The notes under the pieces were generated by a model. That model was given only the letters and a program-made list of their open reading frames with translations, had not been told where the DNA came from and ran no database searches. A DNA stretch of 64,000 bases from Lateolabrax maculatus. Lineage: Eukaryota; Chordata; Actinopteri; Acropomatiformes; Lateolabracidae. A program made the translations under genes and the position numbers. Each line of letters starts with the position of its first letter. Within the stretch, counting starts at the first letter, position 1. The stretch is taken from NCBI GenBank assembly GCA_031216445.1, contig CM062219.1, positions 7,392,501-7,456,500 of the forward strand. Reading direction: 5' to 3'. Shown piece after piece: positions 34,250-46,440 of this stretch.

Positions 34250-34540
34250 TTTGTGCTCTAAAACAAAAATTTGGTGTTCATACGCCGCCCTTGCTCTGTA
34301 AATGGGAAACAAGCAAAGTGGCTTGGAGCGAGCCCTTCTTCTGATGGAGCACTGAAGGGAGGGAGGTATTTGTCAACTTGTTCTCATTCCCAGGTCGTCA
34401 AATACCAATGCTTAGTCGTATTTGTTTGGCTGTTGAGTTCAAATATCAACAATCTTTCTCCAGAATCGCTGACTCCACCTTTAGCTTTAAGGTATTCTGA
34501 TAGTATCTCTCTTTATCAGCTCTTTATTAAAGCCATGTGA
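34250..34540. repeat. Possible teleost dispersed repeat
   Basis: The string CTCATTCCCAGGTCGTCAAA, and later CAACAATCTTTCTCCAGAAT, resembles a dispersed repeat I remember from fish genomic sequence. An 89-codon reading frame crosses it but shows no recognisable protein features. Class and limits are unknown. Confidence 0.35.
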
Positions 34541-35701
34541 CATTAACACTGAGGGAAATATTCAAAGCCAAGGCTGCATTATTCCATAAAATTAAAATAT
34601 TTGAGGTTTCTTGTGCATCAACTTAGACACATTCCCAAAAATCCAGCTTGACATATTTGGTATCTTTCACTGAGGTATAAGAGGTTAATATAATGTTACA
34701 AACTGCTTTTATCCTTGTCTGAAACAGCATTCATGCAATGAATTAAAGCATGCACAGCAACACTCGTCAGTTTACAGAAAAAAGCAGCCCCTTCAGTTTG
34801 TGTCCTGTTTGTCCCCGTGATCGAATTCAATCAGGCCACCCGACTCAATGTCAGCTTAACTTCCTTCCCTCTGTCGCATTTCATTTCAAGCAATCACCTC
34901 AAGACATTTGTAACATTAAGAACCGAGCGACCGTCCTCAGGTGCCCACGTAAGGTCACAACCTCCAGGAGAGACAAGCACAGTAATCCACAAGGTGATTT
35001 CTGGGGGTTTTGATCTGAAATGAGTCATATTTATGCAGCTTTTCCTTTCCTCAGCAGTCTGGAGATTGATTGTGGACTCATTTTAGAGGGGTCACCTCAT
35101 TTTCTGTCTGTCCCGTGGTCAGCCGCCTTCTTTCACATCCGATATTTCCCCACTGTCCTGAGTCAGACTCATTTCACCTGGTCAGTGTGTGCGTGTATGT
35201 GTGTTTGTGTTTACACAGTATCTGTGCAAGCACTGATGAGATGCACAATGTCCTGGCCTGTTGGGTGAAAGCTTCCTGGAAGCCAAAACAGGAGACTGAT
35301 TAGAATGCAAGAGCTGTCCTGCTGCTGTTTGGCCTCTTCCTCTGCTGCTTTGTCTCTGTCTGCGTCTGCCCACCCTATTTGTCTACAGATCACACACACC
35401 CACACACACACACACATACCCATCAGCCGGTCCCTTTGAGGCTAGGTTTATAACCCTTTGACCTAGGTGGGATGTTACATGTCTGTAGCTTCACAAATAC
35501 ACCGTAACAATATGTCCATAAACTGTGATATCAATAAATATTATGCTGAGATATGATGTACAACACCACAGGTATAGTTCTCATTTAATACTTCTTTCCA
35601 ACAGGAATCTCAAGCAAAAAAAGCTTCACATTATGGCCCATCGTTGATGCCTGACAGTCAGACCACTGAGCCCTCTACCATTGTGGCATTGTGATTTAAA
35701 A

Positions 35702-35716
35702 GCCGCCGCCGCCGCC
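35702..35716. repeat. Short (CCG)n run
   Basis: Five CCG units lie in otherwise AT-rich intergenic DNA. Confidence 0.8.
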
Positions 35717-36516
35717 CCCTGCCACGCACACGCTACCACATACAGCCATGGTCCGAAATAAACACCCGCCAAGCGCCAGATGCAGGTAGATTTTCCGTTA
35801 TCTGAAATCTTGTTACTGAAAGTGCAATAAAAGCTTTGTGGGTAAAAAGCCAATAAGTGTAATTTATCAAAATATTTAGCAAATTAGAACTGATGAATAC
35901 GTATGTACAAAGTACAATATATAACATTATTATATATATTTGATTAAATAAATATCCAACATAAAAAGAAAGAGATAAAGAGAAAAATGATAGTACCTTT
36001 ACAGGTAGGAGTAGCCTGTAAGATGGCTCTACTCATTTTTGTGCTGTGACAAGCTTTATGTAAAAAAAAAAAAAAAAAGGGAGTTAATTAATTAAATGTC
36101 ATTTAAAGTCAGACACAATAGTTACATCAGTGTGGCTGTGAGGGCTGCATCTAGTCATTACCAATTTTTCTAACAATATTTTATATTTTTTGGACCACTA
36201 TTTTTCTGTTTATTTAAAAAAAATACAGTAACCGACATGCGATTATTAAACCTGTCATTCATTCTTCTTCAGTTGATTGAACAATTGATCACCAAGCAGC
36301 TTTCCTCTCCTCCCACAGGCTTCACGCTGAAGAATAAGAAACACCTCCTCCGTCTAGCAGGTTGTTTTTTTTTTGTTTTGTTACTTGCGTGTGGTACCCA
36401 GATGTGCTGTGAGTCACTTTGACCTTTCCCAAGCACCTTGCCTTCACACAGCGTTTAACCTTAGATATGAGTGCTTGACGTCTGCGCTGACCTCACGCTG
36501 GAGGTTAGAGGCTTCT

Positions 36517-36518
<2 letters not shown>

Positions 36519-36549
<31 letters not shown>

Positions 36550-36560
36550 CGCGCACAAAC

Positions 36561-36595
<35 letters not shown>

Positions 36596-36596
36596 C
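36519..36596. repeat. Compound (CT)n-(CA)n microsatellite
   Basis: CT repeats at 36519-36546 are followed by CGCTCGCG and then interrupted CA repeats at 36558-36596. Confidence 0.95.
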
Positions 36597-39140
36597 TCTT
36601 TTTCTACCTGAGCAAAAGCCTTCATATTTCCTGTATTAGCAAAAGCTGAATCCCGATTATCGGGAAAAGCATTTCATAAGCGTGCCCGGGAAAGAGGGGG
36701 ACAAAGAAATAAGATAAACTAAGCTGCATGAGAGTGACGTGAGGTCAAATTAGATCCACCGTGGCTCTTAACATACCAGCCCTTCATGTTGCTGATGCTG
36801 CCTTGCCTCTACCACCCAAACACCTATTGATGAACTGTCAGCAGATGGTGTTTGTCATCTCCTTCATGGAACACATCTTTCCATCAATTACACCCAGAGG
36901 ATTTTTTTTCCACCCCCCATTCCTGCATCTTTATTCTCTTCTCTTGTCCTACCCACAACCCCACGATCTGCTGTTATTACAGAGTCAGACAGAGGAAATA
37001 GCGTGGGTAATCTGTGTCTGCGGAGTCAAGAAGCTTTTATAAGTAGGATTATCTGACAGTCGCTAACAAACCACACGAACTTTGAGTATTCAGAAAACAT
37101 TAAGTCAGTAAGTCAATCAGCACTAAAGCTCAATGGGACTACCTAGTTGAAAACGATACTTTTTTTATTTATTTATTGTCCTGACTCATTTATCAGCATG
37201 ATTCCTATACACAACAACATATATGTACAATAAGATTAAAATTCTCCCAACATCTTCCTGTCTTCATCAAGACGACATTTGCCACTGTGGGCAAACACCG
37301 TAAATCTATACCATTTATCCGAAGATTCTTGTCATGTGCTACATTTGATATATCAAACACATGACACTCTCAGCTGTGGATGAATACATCGCTTCACAAG
37401 AAGCTCCGTATCTCCAGTCTCTCATCTGAATCAAGGCTTTGATCCCACACACATGCAGCAGGGGTCCTCTTCAGGGGTCTCGATCAGCAGATTATCTTTT
37501 CACTGCATCAAGGACGACATACAATATCCCTTTACCGGGCGCACTCTTCTGCTCTCAGGCATTAATCTGTATGAACAAACCGGGATTAATACGTTCCCAG
37601 AAATGCCAGCCTACAATATGTACAAGTGAGGGGTCAAAGGGAAACCTTACATCCCCCTACTCATCCACCACAGGTCAAAGCCTTGTGCACAACAGATCTT
37701 GTTGCACTAAGTGCACTGAGTCACAAAGTGGACTGATACAGGATTTTTTTTTTTTTTTAAAGAGGATATTCTAAAGAGGTACAGGATATTACAATCCAGT
37801 TTAAAGCTCCTGAAATGGTGGCTTCAAATCTTAAGCATTTCTCTATAAACCTGAATATTGATGATTAAATAAGCAACAATCAAAGTGAAAAACAATCTTA
37901 ATCTCCTTATTAAAAACATTATGATGTAAATCAAGGAAAAGCAGTAAATTATGGAGGGAGAGGTGGGAACCATCAAATGTTTTGCATTTTTGCTTGAAAA
38001 ATGACTTAGGCTACATGATTAATGGATTAATAAAATAGTTGCATAAAACTTAATTGAGGGATCAGAATTTATAGCAAAGACAAATCAAGATTGAAGCACT
38101 CCAATGCAAATGTCAAAACAAGTAAATATTACAGAAACATGGAGAATAAAGTAAAACAACAAATGATGCTCAAAGGTGGAATTTGTATGAAAAACAAATC
38201 TCAGCATAAAACAGGGTACCCAGGTACATACTAAAAGTGGCAGTAAATACTGTGAAGTTTGGATTTTGGTTTGAGAATTTGCAGGTATGGATATAGTACT
38301 CTAGTCACTAGTCAAACAATGGTTTATGAATAGCTGTTTATTGCACACAAATAACTACCCAAAACAAATAATCTATATGTCAAAATAAATAACTATTAAG
38401 AAATAAAAAGGACCTCAGAGTGAGAGGGAAATGTGCAACGCAGTCAAAAGCTGCTACATGGCAGGGACAAAGCACCTCCAACCGATGCAGGATACTATTT
38501 AGTGAATTGATTATGATGAACCTGAACCCAGAGATCCAACCTGTGTGCACGAGCAGTCAAAAACACACTTAGAGGTATCAAAAGTCACAAGAAACCAATG
38601 CTTTGGAGCAGACAATCGCTTCTTGTTCAATGCCAGGTAACATACAAACAGATGAACATCAATACAGCACATGGATATAAACTGAAGGTACAGTAACAGC
38701 AGTGTAAACCACAGACAAGGTATTTAGACGTAGTAAAGAAAGGTGTCGTATAAACCTAAAGCTTTGAGTTGGAAAGACCGCTGATGCTCAGCCAAAGTAC
38801 AAAGGCCCTACACCCATCATGTGTGTTTGCATCCAACCATCAGGAGCTTCCCTCAAACCACTGGCACAACCTGGAAAATACGCCACAAAACCAATTCAGC
38901 CAGTCCAGCTCACATCACGGCTCACACGACTTCAACATAAACTGGCAGCACTTTTCACATTTCACCACTACAATCTGCAGCAACAGCAAGATAATGAGTC
39001 AAACAACCACCAAAGGAGAACTGGCCTCTGCCACAACACTCATTAAAAAAACAAGCCACAGTTAAAGATGGCGCAAATACACCAAACACACATTACAAAC
39101 ATCAGCAGGAGGTCCAAACAGAAAGTAAACAAAGTCCTAC

Positions 39141-39625
39141 CTGGGTGAAAAAGTGATCCCGGGCGCCTCCACACAACACAACCCTTTGGAAAAGTCGCTG
39201 GAAACCAAAGCAGGAGGGAAGCAGGACAGAAAAAACTCCGAAAAACTCCGGAAAACTCCTCTTCCAACTCCAAGTTCAGGCGCTAACCTGAGCGTCCGCC
39301 GCGAAAACGTGATGAAGACAGGGACTCTTCCTCAGGTGAGCTCCGACAGGTACAAGCACAAAGTAGTTAGCTCACTAAGAAGTATTGACCGCTTCGGTAC
39401 ATTTAGCTGATTGATTTCTCTGCCGATTTCGGGTTTAATACGATGAGTGACAGAGACGAGCACCGTGCAGGTGGATTTGTAAATATCCAAGATGGCGGCT
39501 CCCGTTCAGCGGTCGGCTACAGCGGCAGTTTTAAACGGACTGGACGAACAAACAACTGTACTTAAACTTTATGTTGATAAGAAATATAAGTTTGGCGAAC
39601 TTGTGACTTGCGCCCGTCAATAATG
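39141..39625. promoter_or_regulatory. CpG-enriched promoter-like segment with YY1-type motif
   Basis: In AT-rich surroundings this segment is GC- and CpG-richer (CGTCCGCCGCGAAAACG; GCGGTCGGC). It contains AAGATGGCGGC at 39490-39500, an exact YY1-type core-promoter motif often found at 5' ends of TATA-less genes. Good splice donors point both ways: CTCAG|GTGAGC on the plus strand (exon end 39334) and CACCCAG|GTAGGA on the minus strand (exon end 39141). No known gene starts here that I can recognise. Divergent noncoding transcription is possible. Confidence 0.45.
39492..39623 (+). CDS. Candidate small ORF (43 codons) starting in the YY1-type motif
   Basis: The ATG lies within AAGATGGCGGC, a common arrangement for genuine start codons. 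The frame reads MAAPVQRSATAAVLNGLDEQ at its start, and the predicted product ends FGELVTCARQ before TAA. It is weakly hydrophilic with no signal peptide or known domain, and I do not recognise a family. No convincing splice donor keeps the frame open into a further exon. It may be a small protein, an upstream ORF or chance. Confidence 0.25.
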   Translation: MAAPVQRSATAAVLNGLDEQTTVLKLYVDKKYKFGELVTCARQ

Positions 39626-40032
39626 TCCCTGGGAAATAAAAAATGACCTGAGAGTTTCCAGGTCAGCTGAACTCACACCAACAGCTGTTTTATTTTTTTC
39701 GACCACCCCATTTATGTCAGTTAGGAAACACTAAATGTCACAAACACCTCTGTGTCCCTTCTAAAAAGGTTAAATGTACTAGTATGACAAGCAAAATGGC
39801 TGCTGTTCACATGATGCTTATGTATTTTATGATTTTATATATTTTTATAAGGTGAATGGGGGTTAAATACTTTTTCCATTCACTCAACTATGTTTTATTC
39901 ACTAGCTATTGGAAATTCAAAGGGTTGTAATTTTGGCTGCTGCATCACTAGTGTGATATTTATTAAAATGAGCCAGAACTTGATATCTTCGATTTGCTTG
40001 TTTTGCCGGCCAACAATGGTGGAAACAATATT

Positions 40033-40380
40033 CAGCGATGGTGGCATGTATTTAATAAATTAACAAGTACTGTGCTTAAGCACAATTTTGAGCTACTTGT
40101 ACTTTACTTGAGTATTTCCATTTAATGCTATTTCATACTTCCACTCCACTCCATTTCAGAGGGAAATATTGGAGGTGTTACACCCCTAAACACTGTCTGA
40201 CAGATGTAGTTGGTATTTACTTTTCAGATAAATATTTTACATAAAGAAACATATGCTGATTTTATAAAGTACAAAGCAACCTAACCAAAGGGCCCCAATT
40301 AGAAATGGAAATTCTCAAACACTTTAGAATTCTACTTAAGTGCATAACTTGAGTAAATGTTGAGTTACTTCCCTGCAAAG
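40033..40380. mobile_element. Copy of the CAGTGGTGGAA-end repeat (plus orientation)
   Basis: It begins CAGCGATGGTGGCATG. It continues with TTTGAGCTACTTGTACTTTA, CTTGAGTATTTCCATTTAAT and TCCACTCCATTTCAGAGGGA, collinear with the repeat at 17475. The 3' end is degraded and its boundary approximate. Confidence 0.7.
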
Positions 40381-40656
40381 ATATTCCATTTAAAAAAAAC
40401 ACAGAAAACACAGAAAAAGCAGCAAATTCTCACATTACAGGGTGATTGTTATATCAGCTTGATAAATGGCTTGACCGATGAATTGATTATCGAAATTGAA
40501 AGCAGATTAATATTTACTGTCAATCTACTAATCCTTTCAGCTATACCATTACCCGTAAGCATACAGTTAATTACTTGGGTCATGTTTTGAAATAAATTCC
40601 CTCTAAGCTGATACATTATATCATGCTTACTGTGCAAGCAACAGACGTGACCTACA

Positions 40657-40862
40657 CAGTGGTGGAAGTATTCAGATCATTTACATTAAAAAATATTTTA
40701 TTACAAGTGAAAAACCTGCATTCCAAATTTTTAAAAGAACATTATCAGTCAAGTATCAAAAACAAAAGCACTGATTTTGCACAATGATCTGTTCCAAAGT
40801 GTTCAATTACCTAAGTACTTGAATATTTGAGTGAATATACTTAGTTACTTTCAACCATTGGT
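40657..40862. mobile_element. Internally deleted copy of the CAGTGGTGGAA-end repeat (inverted)
   Basis: It starts CAGTGGTGGAAGTATTCAGA and ends TTAGTTACTTTCAACCATTG. Those are the two termini of the family in reverse orientation with most of the interior missing (about 206 bp). Both ends are preserved, which fits a nonautonomous DNA transposon derivative. Confidence 0.7.
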
Positions 40863-43857
40863 GACACCTCCTCAATTACTCAAAATGCTATTTCTCCCTG
40901 GAAAAAAAACTGCAATACCTTTTTATATATGATGTTTGCAGTGTGATGAGAGTCACGAGAGTATTGAATTCCAAATGTAGTGAAAGGAAATGACATATGA
41001 TTACATAATTGCACCACACATCATGACGTTGTGTTACATCTTCAGTTGTCAAAGGAAAAGAGCAGCCAGTTGTTTAAGTCTGTTGTGGGTGAATCTTATT
41101 ACTGGATTATGTTTGATCTGAGGGAGTGACATCTGCATTGTTTTTGAACATTTGAATGTAAATTAACAGAATCTGGTCTTTAGATTGTGTGTATGTTCTT
41201 ACCTACCACCAGTCTTGTCACCCAAATACATTCTCCCCTATTTCCTGTTGTGACATGTGTGTTTTATGACTGTTATTTTGTGGTACTAAAAGTGAAAAAA
41301 GAAATGTATTAGAAACATTCAATAGCAGTGTCTCTTCCAAAGATAATGACACAGTTACTCACAGTAATCCACAGACCTCATTTTGGACATTTAGTTCTAC
41401 AGGAGTATGCTGAACTACTTGTCATGCAGATAGCAGTGTCATTATGTTACTAAAGTGATGTTAAATTAGAAAATGTGAATTGAAAATGCGAGCACTTTGG
41501 ACCTGTGTATATGCGTAGTTCGGGCATGGCTGCTGTGTGTTAATGAGTGGGTTTGCAAAAACATTGTATTTATGCATTTTGTTACACAGTATGCCTAGAT
41601 GGACTCAAATCCTGGTCATTCAGTATCAGTTAGTCATCACTAAAGTAAATTATAATCTGGTCAGTTGGAGGGCAGATGGATGTAAGAGGTTTCCCTCTGA
41701 TGTAGAGCCCTATCCCTATCCTAGACTCCATGGACATGTGACACCTAAAGCCTCCTGCGTAACAGTAAATAATCCTGCCATCGTTAAACCCAGACAGATT
41801 AAAGCAAATCCCTTATGAATTGACTTTTTGTTGTAGTTTCCATAACCATATTAATGATAATATTATGATTCTCCACTCGTTTTCTCTTCTGTGTATCATC
41901 AGGACAAGGATATGAACAGATTGCAGAACTGTTGAGGGCGGTACATACAGAGCAGAGTCAGGTATACGCCAGTCACCCCATAGGTACACTACATTGCATG
42001 GATCTCAGACTCACGAACATAGCACGTTCAGATGTACAAAAACATTTATAATTTAATGGATTGAGAAGAGAATGACCTCTGCAGCCTGTTAAGTCTAAGC
42101 TGTGGAATCCCAAACCGTCTGTTAGACTACATAAGCTTTTATTTTATTTTTTTCCGAAATAAAATATGAAAGGGATCTGCTGTAATTCTATTATGGTTCT
42201 GCTACTGCTGCTAGTCCCTCTCCTAGTGCTATTATTATTACTTCTACTACTACTAATGTCAAGAAGTACTAAAATTACCACTTGTAAACTGACTGTCATC
42301 TTAAGAAAATGCATTTTTTAGTAGTCCAGATATACAGACTCTAGGAAGATGCTGATGAGCAGGATATGCCATGAATAAAATGTGCGTGAAAATTTAATGA
42401 AATATTGTGATATTGTGAAAAAAAATGATTTTTTTGTTTTTGCCCTGTCCTCAGGGAGGTCAGACTCCAGGCTGGGCCACAGGACAGTACTGCCGCATAG
42501 GGGAAGAAGGTAAATTACAGTGGGAGTGCAGGTGCTCCATGATTTGCACATATACTGTGTTCTTAACACATGGTCTGCAGAGGTCAATGTCATCCATGGG
42601 AGGAACTGGGGGCTATTGTTCATTGTACAGTGTCCTTTTTGACTCAACATTAATCAAAGATTGTGGCTTTACGATCAACGTGCATATTCAAATCATTAAT
42701 TATAACGTAATTTCAACCATAAATACCTAAATAATTGTTTATATTTCAACCTATCATCCTACTGTCTTTCCAACAAGGAAAGTAAGAAATCCCACCTACA
42801 ATAACTTCCAGTCTTTTTTTATTTCTGTTGCATGTCAAACATGTAAACACATCTTAAACTCCCCTCCACTTCAAGAAAACAGATTAACATTCTCATCTGT
42901 GGCATTCACAAATCATATTGTGCAGTTTACTCAGCTCTTTGCATGACAGATGTTTTATGCAATCCCGATGCAAGCTGGTATTAAAGTTGAACCAATAGAG
43001 AATTCTTTATCTTTTTTTTTTTTTCAATAAACAAGTGCATGGTTAGATTTGTGTTGTTGTAGTGCAGATTTGTGTCCTATTTCCTCAGATAGCTAAACAA
43101 GTACACCAAATCTTTTTGTCTATTTTAAGGTCCATGGATTTATAAAATTATCTTATGAACATCAATATTGTTTTATACATTTTTCATTCAATTACTGAGC
43201 CACATCTCTGTAATTTGTAATATGAATAAGAATGTATTCTTTCTTTCTGCTCTCTGATTGTATACTTGACAAAATCGATAATAGACTACAATCTTGACAA
43301 AAGCAGGAAAGATAAAGGAAATGTTGGTGTCAAAAGTATTATCTCATTTTTGGGAAAATCATGAATACTTAATAATTCAAGATTGGAGCTTCACTAGGCA
43401 AAGGAAAGACTTTTAAGGGTAAAACATAAGCGTATCAAAACATTCATTTGTCCAAAAGAAAAGCCATCTGGGTGACCTGGCATCCCCCCTTATCCTCATG
43501 TTGCAGGAGCTGCCCTCGCTGCTCGAACAGAAGCTATGTGATAATCAAATGGTTTCCTGTTTCATCGGGGGGAACTATTACATCACAGAATGAATGCACA
43601 TGTACAGATGTGGTGCAAAAGTAACCAGGCAGACACGGATGATCATCCCGAGGTAATAAAAGGCACACTGAGTGGCCATGTGGCGGTTACGCAGTCAGTC
43701 AAGCCATATAAGCAAAATTGCACAATTTTTAACCTAAGGGTGCATTCATTTATACATAAAGCAACTTTACAAAAAGCAACTTTGCAACCATCAAGTACAG
43801 TATGATCACTATTTCTGACCTAAATAAAGCTGCTGCCATCTGTTTGCATCATGCAAT

Positions 43858-44066
43858 CCATCTGATATCTCAACATCTATTGGATGGACTGATGGAATTC
43901 ATGCTTATTAGCAAATGTCAGCATGCCAACGCTAAATTAACATGAATTTAAAAAATTAACGCTAAACATCAGCACATTAACGCTTTCATTGTCAGCATGT
44001 TGGCATGTTCACATTAGTATTTAGCTCAAAGCATCACTGTGCCTTTACAGCTGATAATGTGGCTTG
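43858..44066. repeat. Teleost dispersed repeat (ATCTCAACATCTATTGGATG family)
   Basis: The segment includes CTCAACATCTATTGGATGGA, TTAGCAAATGTCAGCATGCC, AAACATCAGCACATTAACGC, GTCAGCATGTTGGCATGTTC and TATTTAGCTCAAAGCATCAC. This is a remembered high-copy teleost repeat with GCTAAC/TTAGCA-rich tails. The fragment at 50035 is the same family. Confidence 0.65.
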
Positions 44067-45179
44067 GTTCAGCCAGCGTTTTAAATTGATACAAAATTCA
44101 GTTTATTTGTTTGTAATGAATCAACCTTGTCCTTCTAAATAATAATATATAAAATACATAAAAATTATAAATGAAAGCGTTTTTGGTAGAAAGCTGGTAT
44201 AGTAAAAAGGCAGATTCATTATTTAGCGTTTCAGAGCTTCTGTAGATTCAGAAGTGGAAACCCTGACCCTCGGATCTGTGTGTTGCCATCTAATTCTCAC
44301 TGTCCATTCATATGCAGCCAAGCATGCCCTGACGATTTACGCAGCTGACACGTGGCAGCCATTAATCAGGTCTTTTCCCGTGGCTGGGATTGGCGATAAG
44401 ACTAATGGTTGAAGATGAATGCTGGTGGAGATGAAAAAGTATTGTATTTTTCCCCCTTTACAGTACATTTGTCATATTGATTCAAACAATTTACATAACA
44501 AAGAGGCCAGGTGAGCTATCTTTCTCTCTCTGTGTCTCTCTCTTGTGTGTGTTGTGTGTGTGTTTTTGTGTATGCATGTATTCTGTGCTCAGATGTTGCT
44601 CTGGAAACTTTCCCTTTGTCATCCTGACATTGGAGGAAAGCTATTTCTGGATCAGTGTTTGCTTTTGACTCCGATGTAGCATCCCAGAGGTTTATTGACA
44701 AGAGGGAAACTGTTGGGTTACTTGACATACACTACTGGCCAAACCTCAGATGACCTGAGCACAATGACCTCGGAGGAAAAATCAATGATTATTATTAGAC
44801 AAGTGAAAGTCTTTCATGGATGCCAAATTCTTATTTTTAAGTAGATAAACAGAGCAAATTCCATTTTTCATTTACTCATTATTTTTATGATGTTTGCCTC
44901 CTCAAGCCAGCCAGGTAGTCGTTTGTTTTGTCAAAATACTGGTTCACTGGTTTTTTATGGTTTGATCTGAATCTTTAATTAGTAGTTCCCAACATTAAAT
45001 TATCCCAGAAATACATATAAAGTTCTGTCTAGTTTTGCTGTGAGGTTACTCCACTGAGGACTGACCTTTGTGTGGATACTACACATTTCAAACCACACCA
45101 CTCCAATCACCGACAATCTCTGACTTTTTCTTCCTCTCTTTGTTGATTCTCAGAAAAAGTGTCTCAGAAAAAAACTCAA

Positions 45180-46440
45180 GAGTTCAGTTCAGGTCTTCAT
45201 CGTCCCACAAGAGGAAGTTCTTTTTGCTGCAAGGCAGCATAAAAACATAAACATAATAAGAAAGCAAGACAAATGAAGACATTAAAAGTGCTTGGAAGCA
45301 AAGAAAAACAGTGACAGTAAGAATAGGGATAAGACAAAGTGCTAAGCTGTATGGCAAACTGTTATCTCTGACCAGAGGGGAGGGGATGTCAAATTCCTTA
45401 TAGAGAGGATGGTTTGGATTTGCTATGATGCTATTTAGCTTTGCGTGTTATTAGCCGGCTCAATGTCTCAAACAAAGAAGGATGCTGCTCAACGATGATT
45501 TAACTCGACAGTGTTTCCACTTTTAAATTCCCATACCAAGAAATCCGTGAGGAGGCCAGGGCTGATTCTGTGGTGGATCTGTAAAATAATTTGTCAACAT
45601 TAAATGCATTTACAGTAACCTCAGCAGAAAACACAGTCTCAGTCTGCCTTGCATATTACCTCAGTTGTCACATCAAAGCTCAGTTTCTTGTCAATGCACT
45701 GTAACAATAGTCTGAAAAGCTGGAGGTGATGCTTGTCTTCATAACTGTGTTGCCAACTCAGAGACTGATCATCACATCAGTGACCACAGGCCCACGTTTT
45801 GACTCATATCAATGAAGCAGGCTGACAACAACTCCTCTGTGAATTTAAGACATTGCCTGCCCTTGTACTAACTTCTGCGGCGGTTTCTGTAAAGAATAAA
45901 CAGTAGTGGGGACAGGACACAACCCTCTGGGGAGCCTATGTAGGACAGAATATCATTAACCCTGACCCCTCTGAGGTCTATAACTGAGGGAGTCCCAAAA
46001 TCATGGGACAACATTGAAATCAAAATTTAAAGATGTAGCAGTTTGTTAACTAAAATATACGCTTTAATCGCATTAAAAGCTGAGGAAAATCAAAAAAATA
46101 AAAGCCTTGTATGAGTTTTTGTTCCATCAAGGTGCTTATAAAGATAATTAGACATTGAGATGTGGCAGTTGCCCTTTAGGCAATGCCGTCATTACCACTA
46201 AAGTTAATGCCACTGGCCTAAAGCCACTGAGCTCTGTTTTTTTTTTGCCATTGACACGGTGATTTACTCCTTCCATATTCCTCTGTTAAAAATACTATTA
46301 ATTCAAAGGTTTTTGAGCCCACTGTTGGAGCTGGGATTTTCCCAAAATTAATGAATGTATGTGATGTATAGTCAGCATTGTGACAGGGATGGAGATGCTT
46401 CATCATGAAACATCTGACTACAGGCGAAAACACTTGAGGT
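45180..46440 (-). mobile_element. L2/Rex-like non-LTR retrotransposon remnant (3' part of RT plus 3' end)
   Basis: Minus-strand translation, with frameshifts and stops, recovers the RT palm in order. INFGKIPAPTVGSKTF lies at about 46300-46350. RPVALTLVVMTAL lies at about 46190-46230. LNFDFNVVPWFWDSLS lies at about 45985-46030. A degraded (A)PQRVVSCPHYCLFF at about 45890-45935 corresponds to the APQGCVLSPLLF motif. FYRSTTESALASSRISWYG lies at about 45530-45590. Its probable 3' end at 45180-45240 carries AAAGAACTTCCTCTTGTGGGAC, similar to the usual tail of such fish LINEs. It is inactive. Confidence 0.75.

Noticed and set aside
39043..39273. Minus-strand 76-codon hydrophobic frame
   Set aside because: It has no ATG start, no family resemblance, and it crosses a good minus-strand splice donor at 39140; more likely UTR or noncoding.
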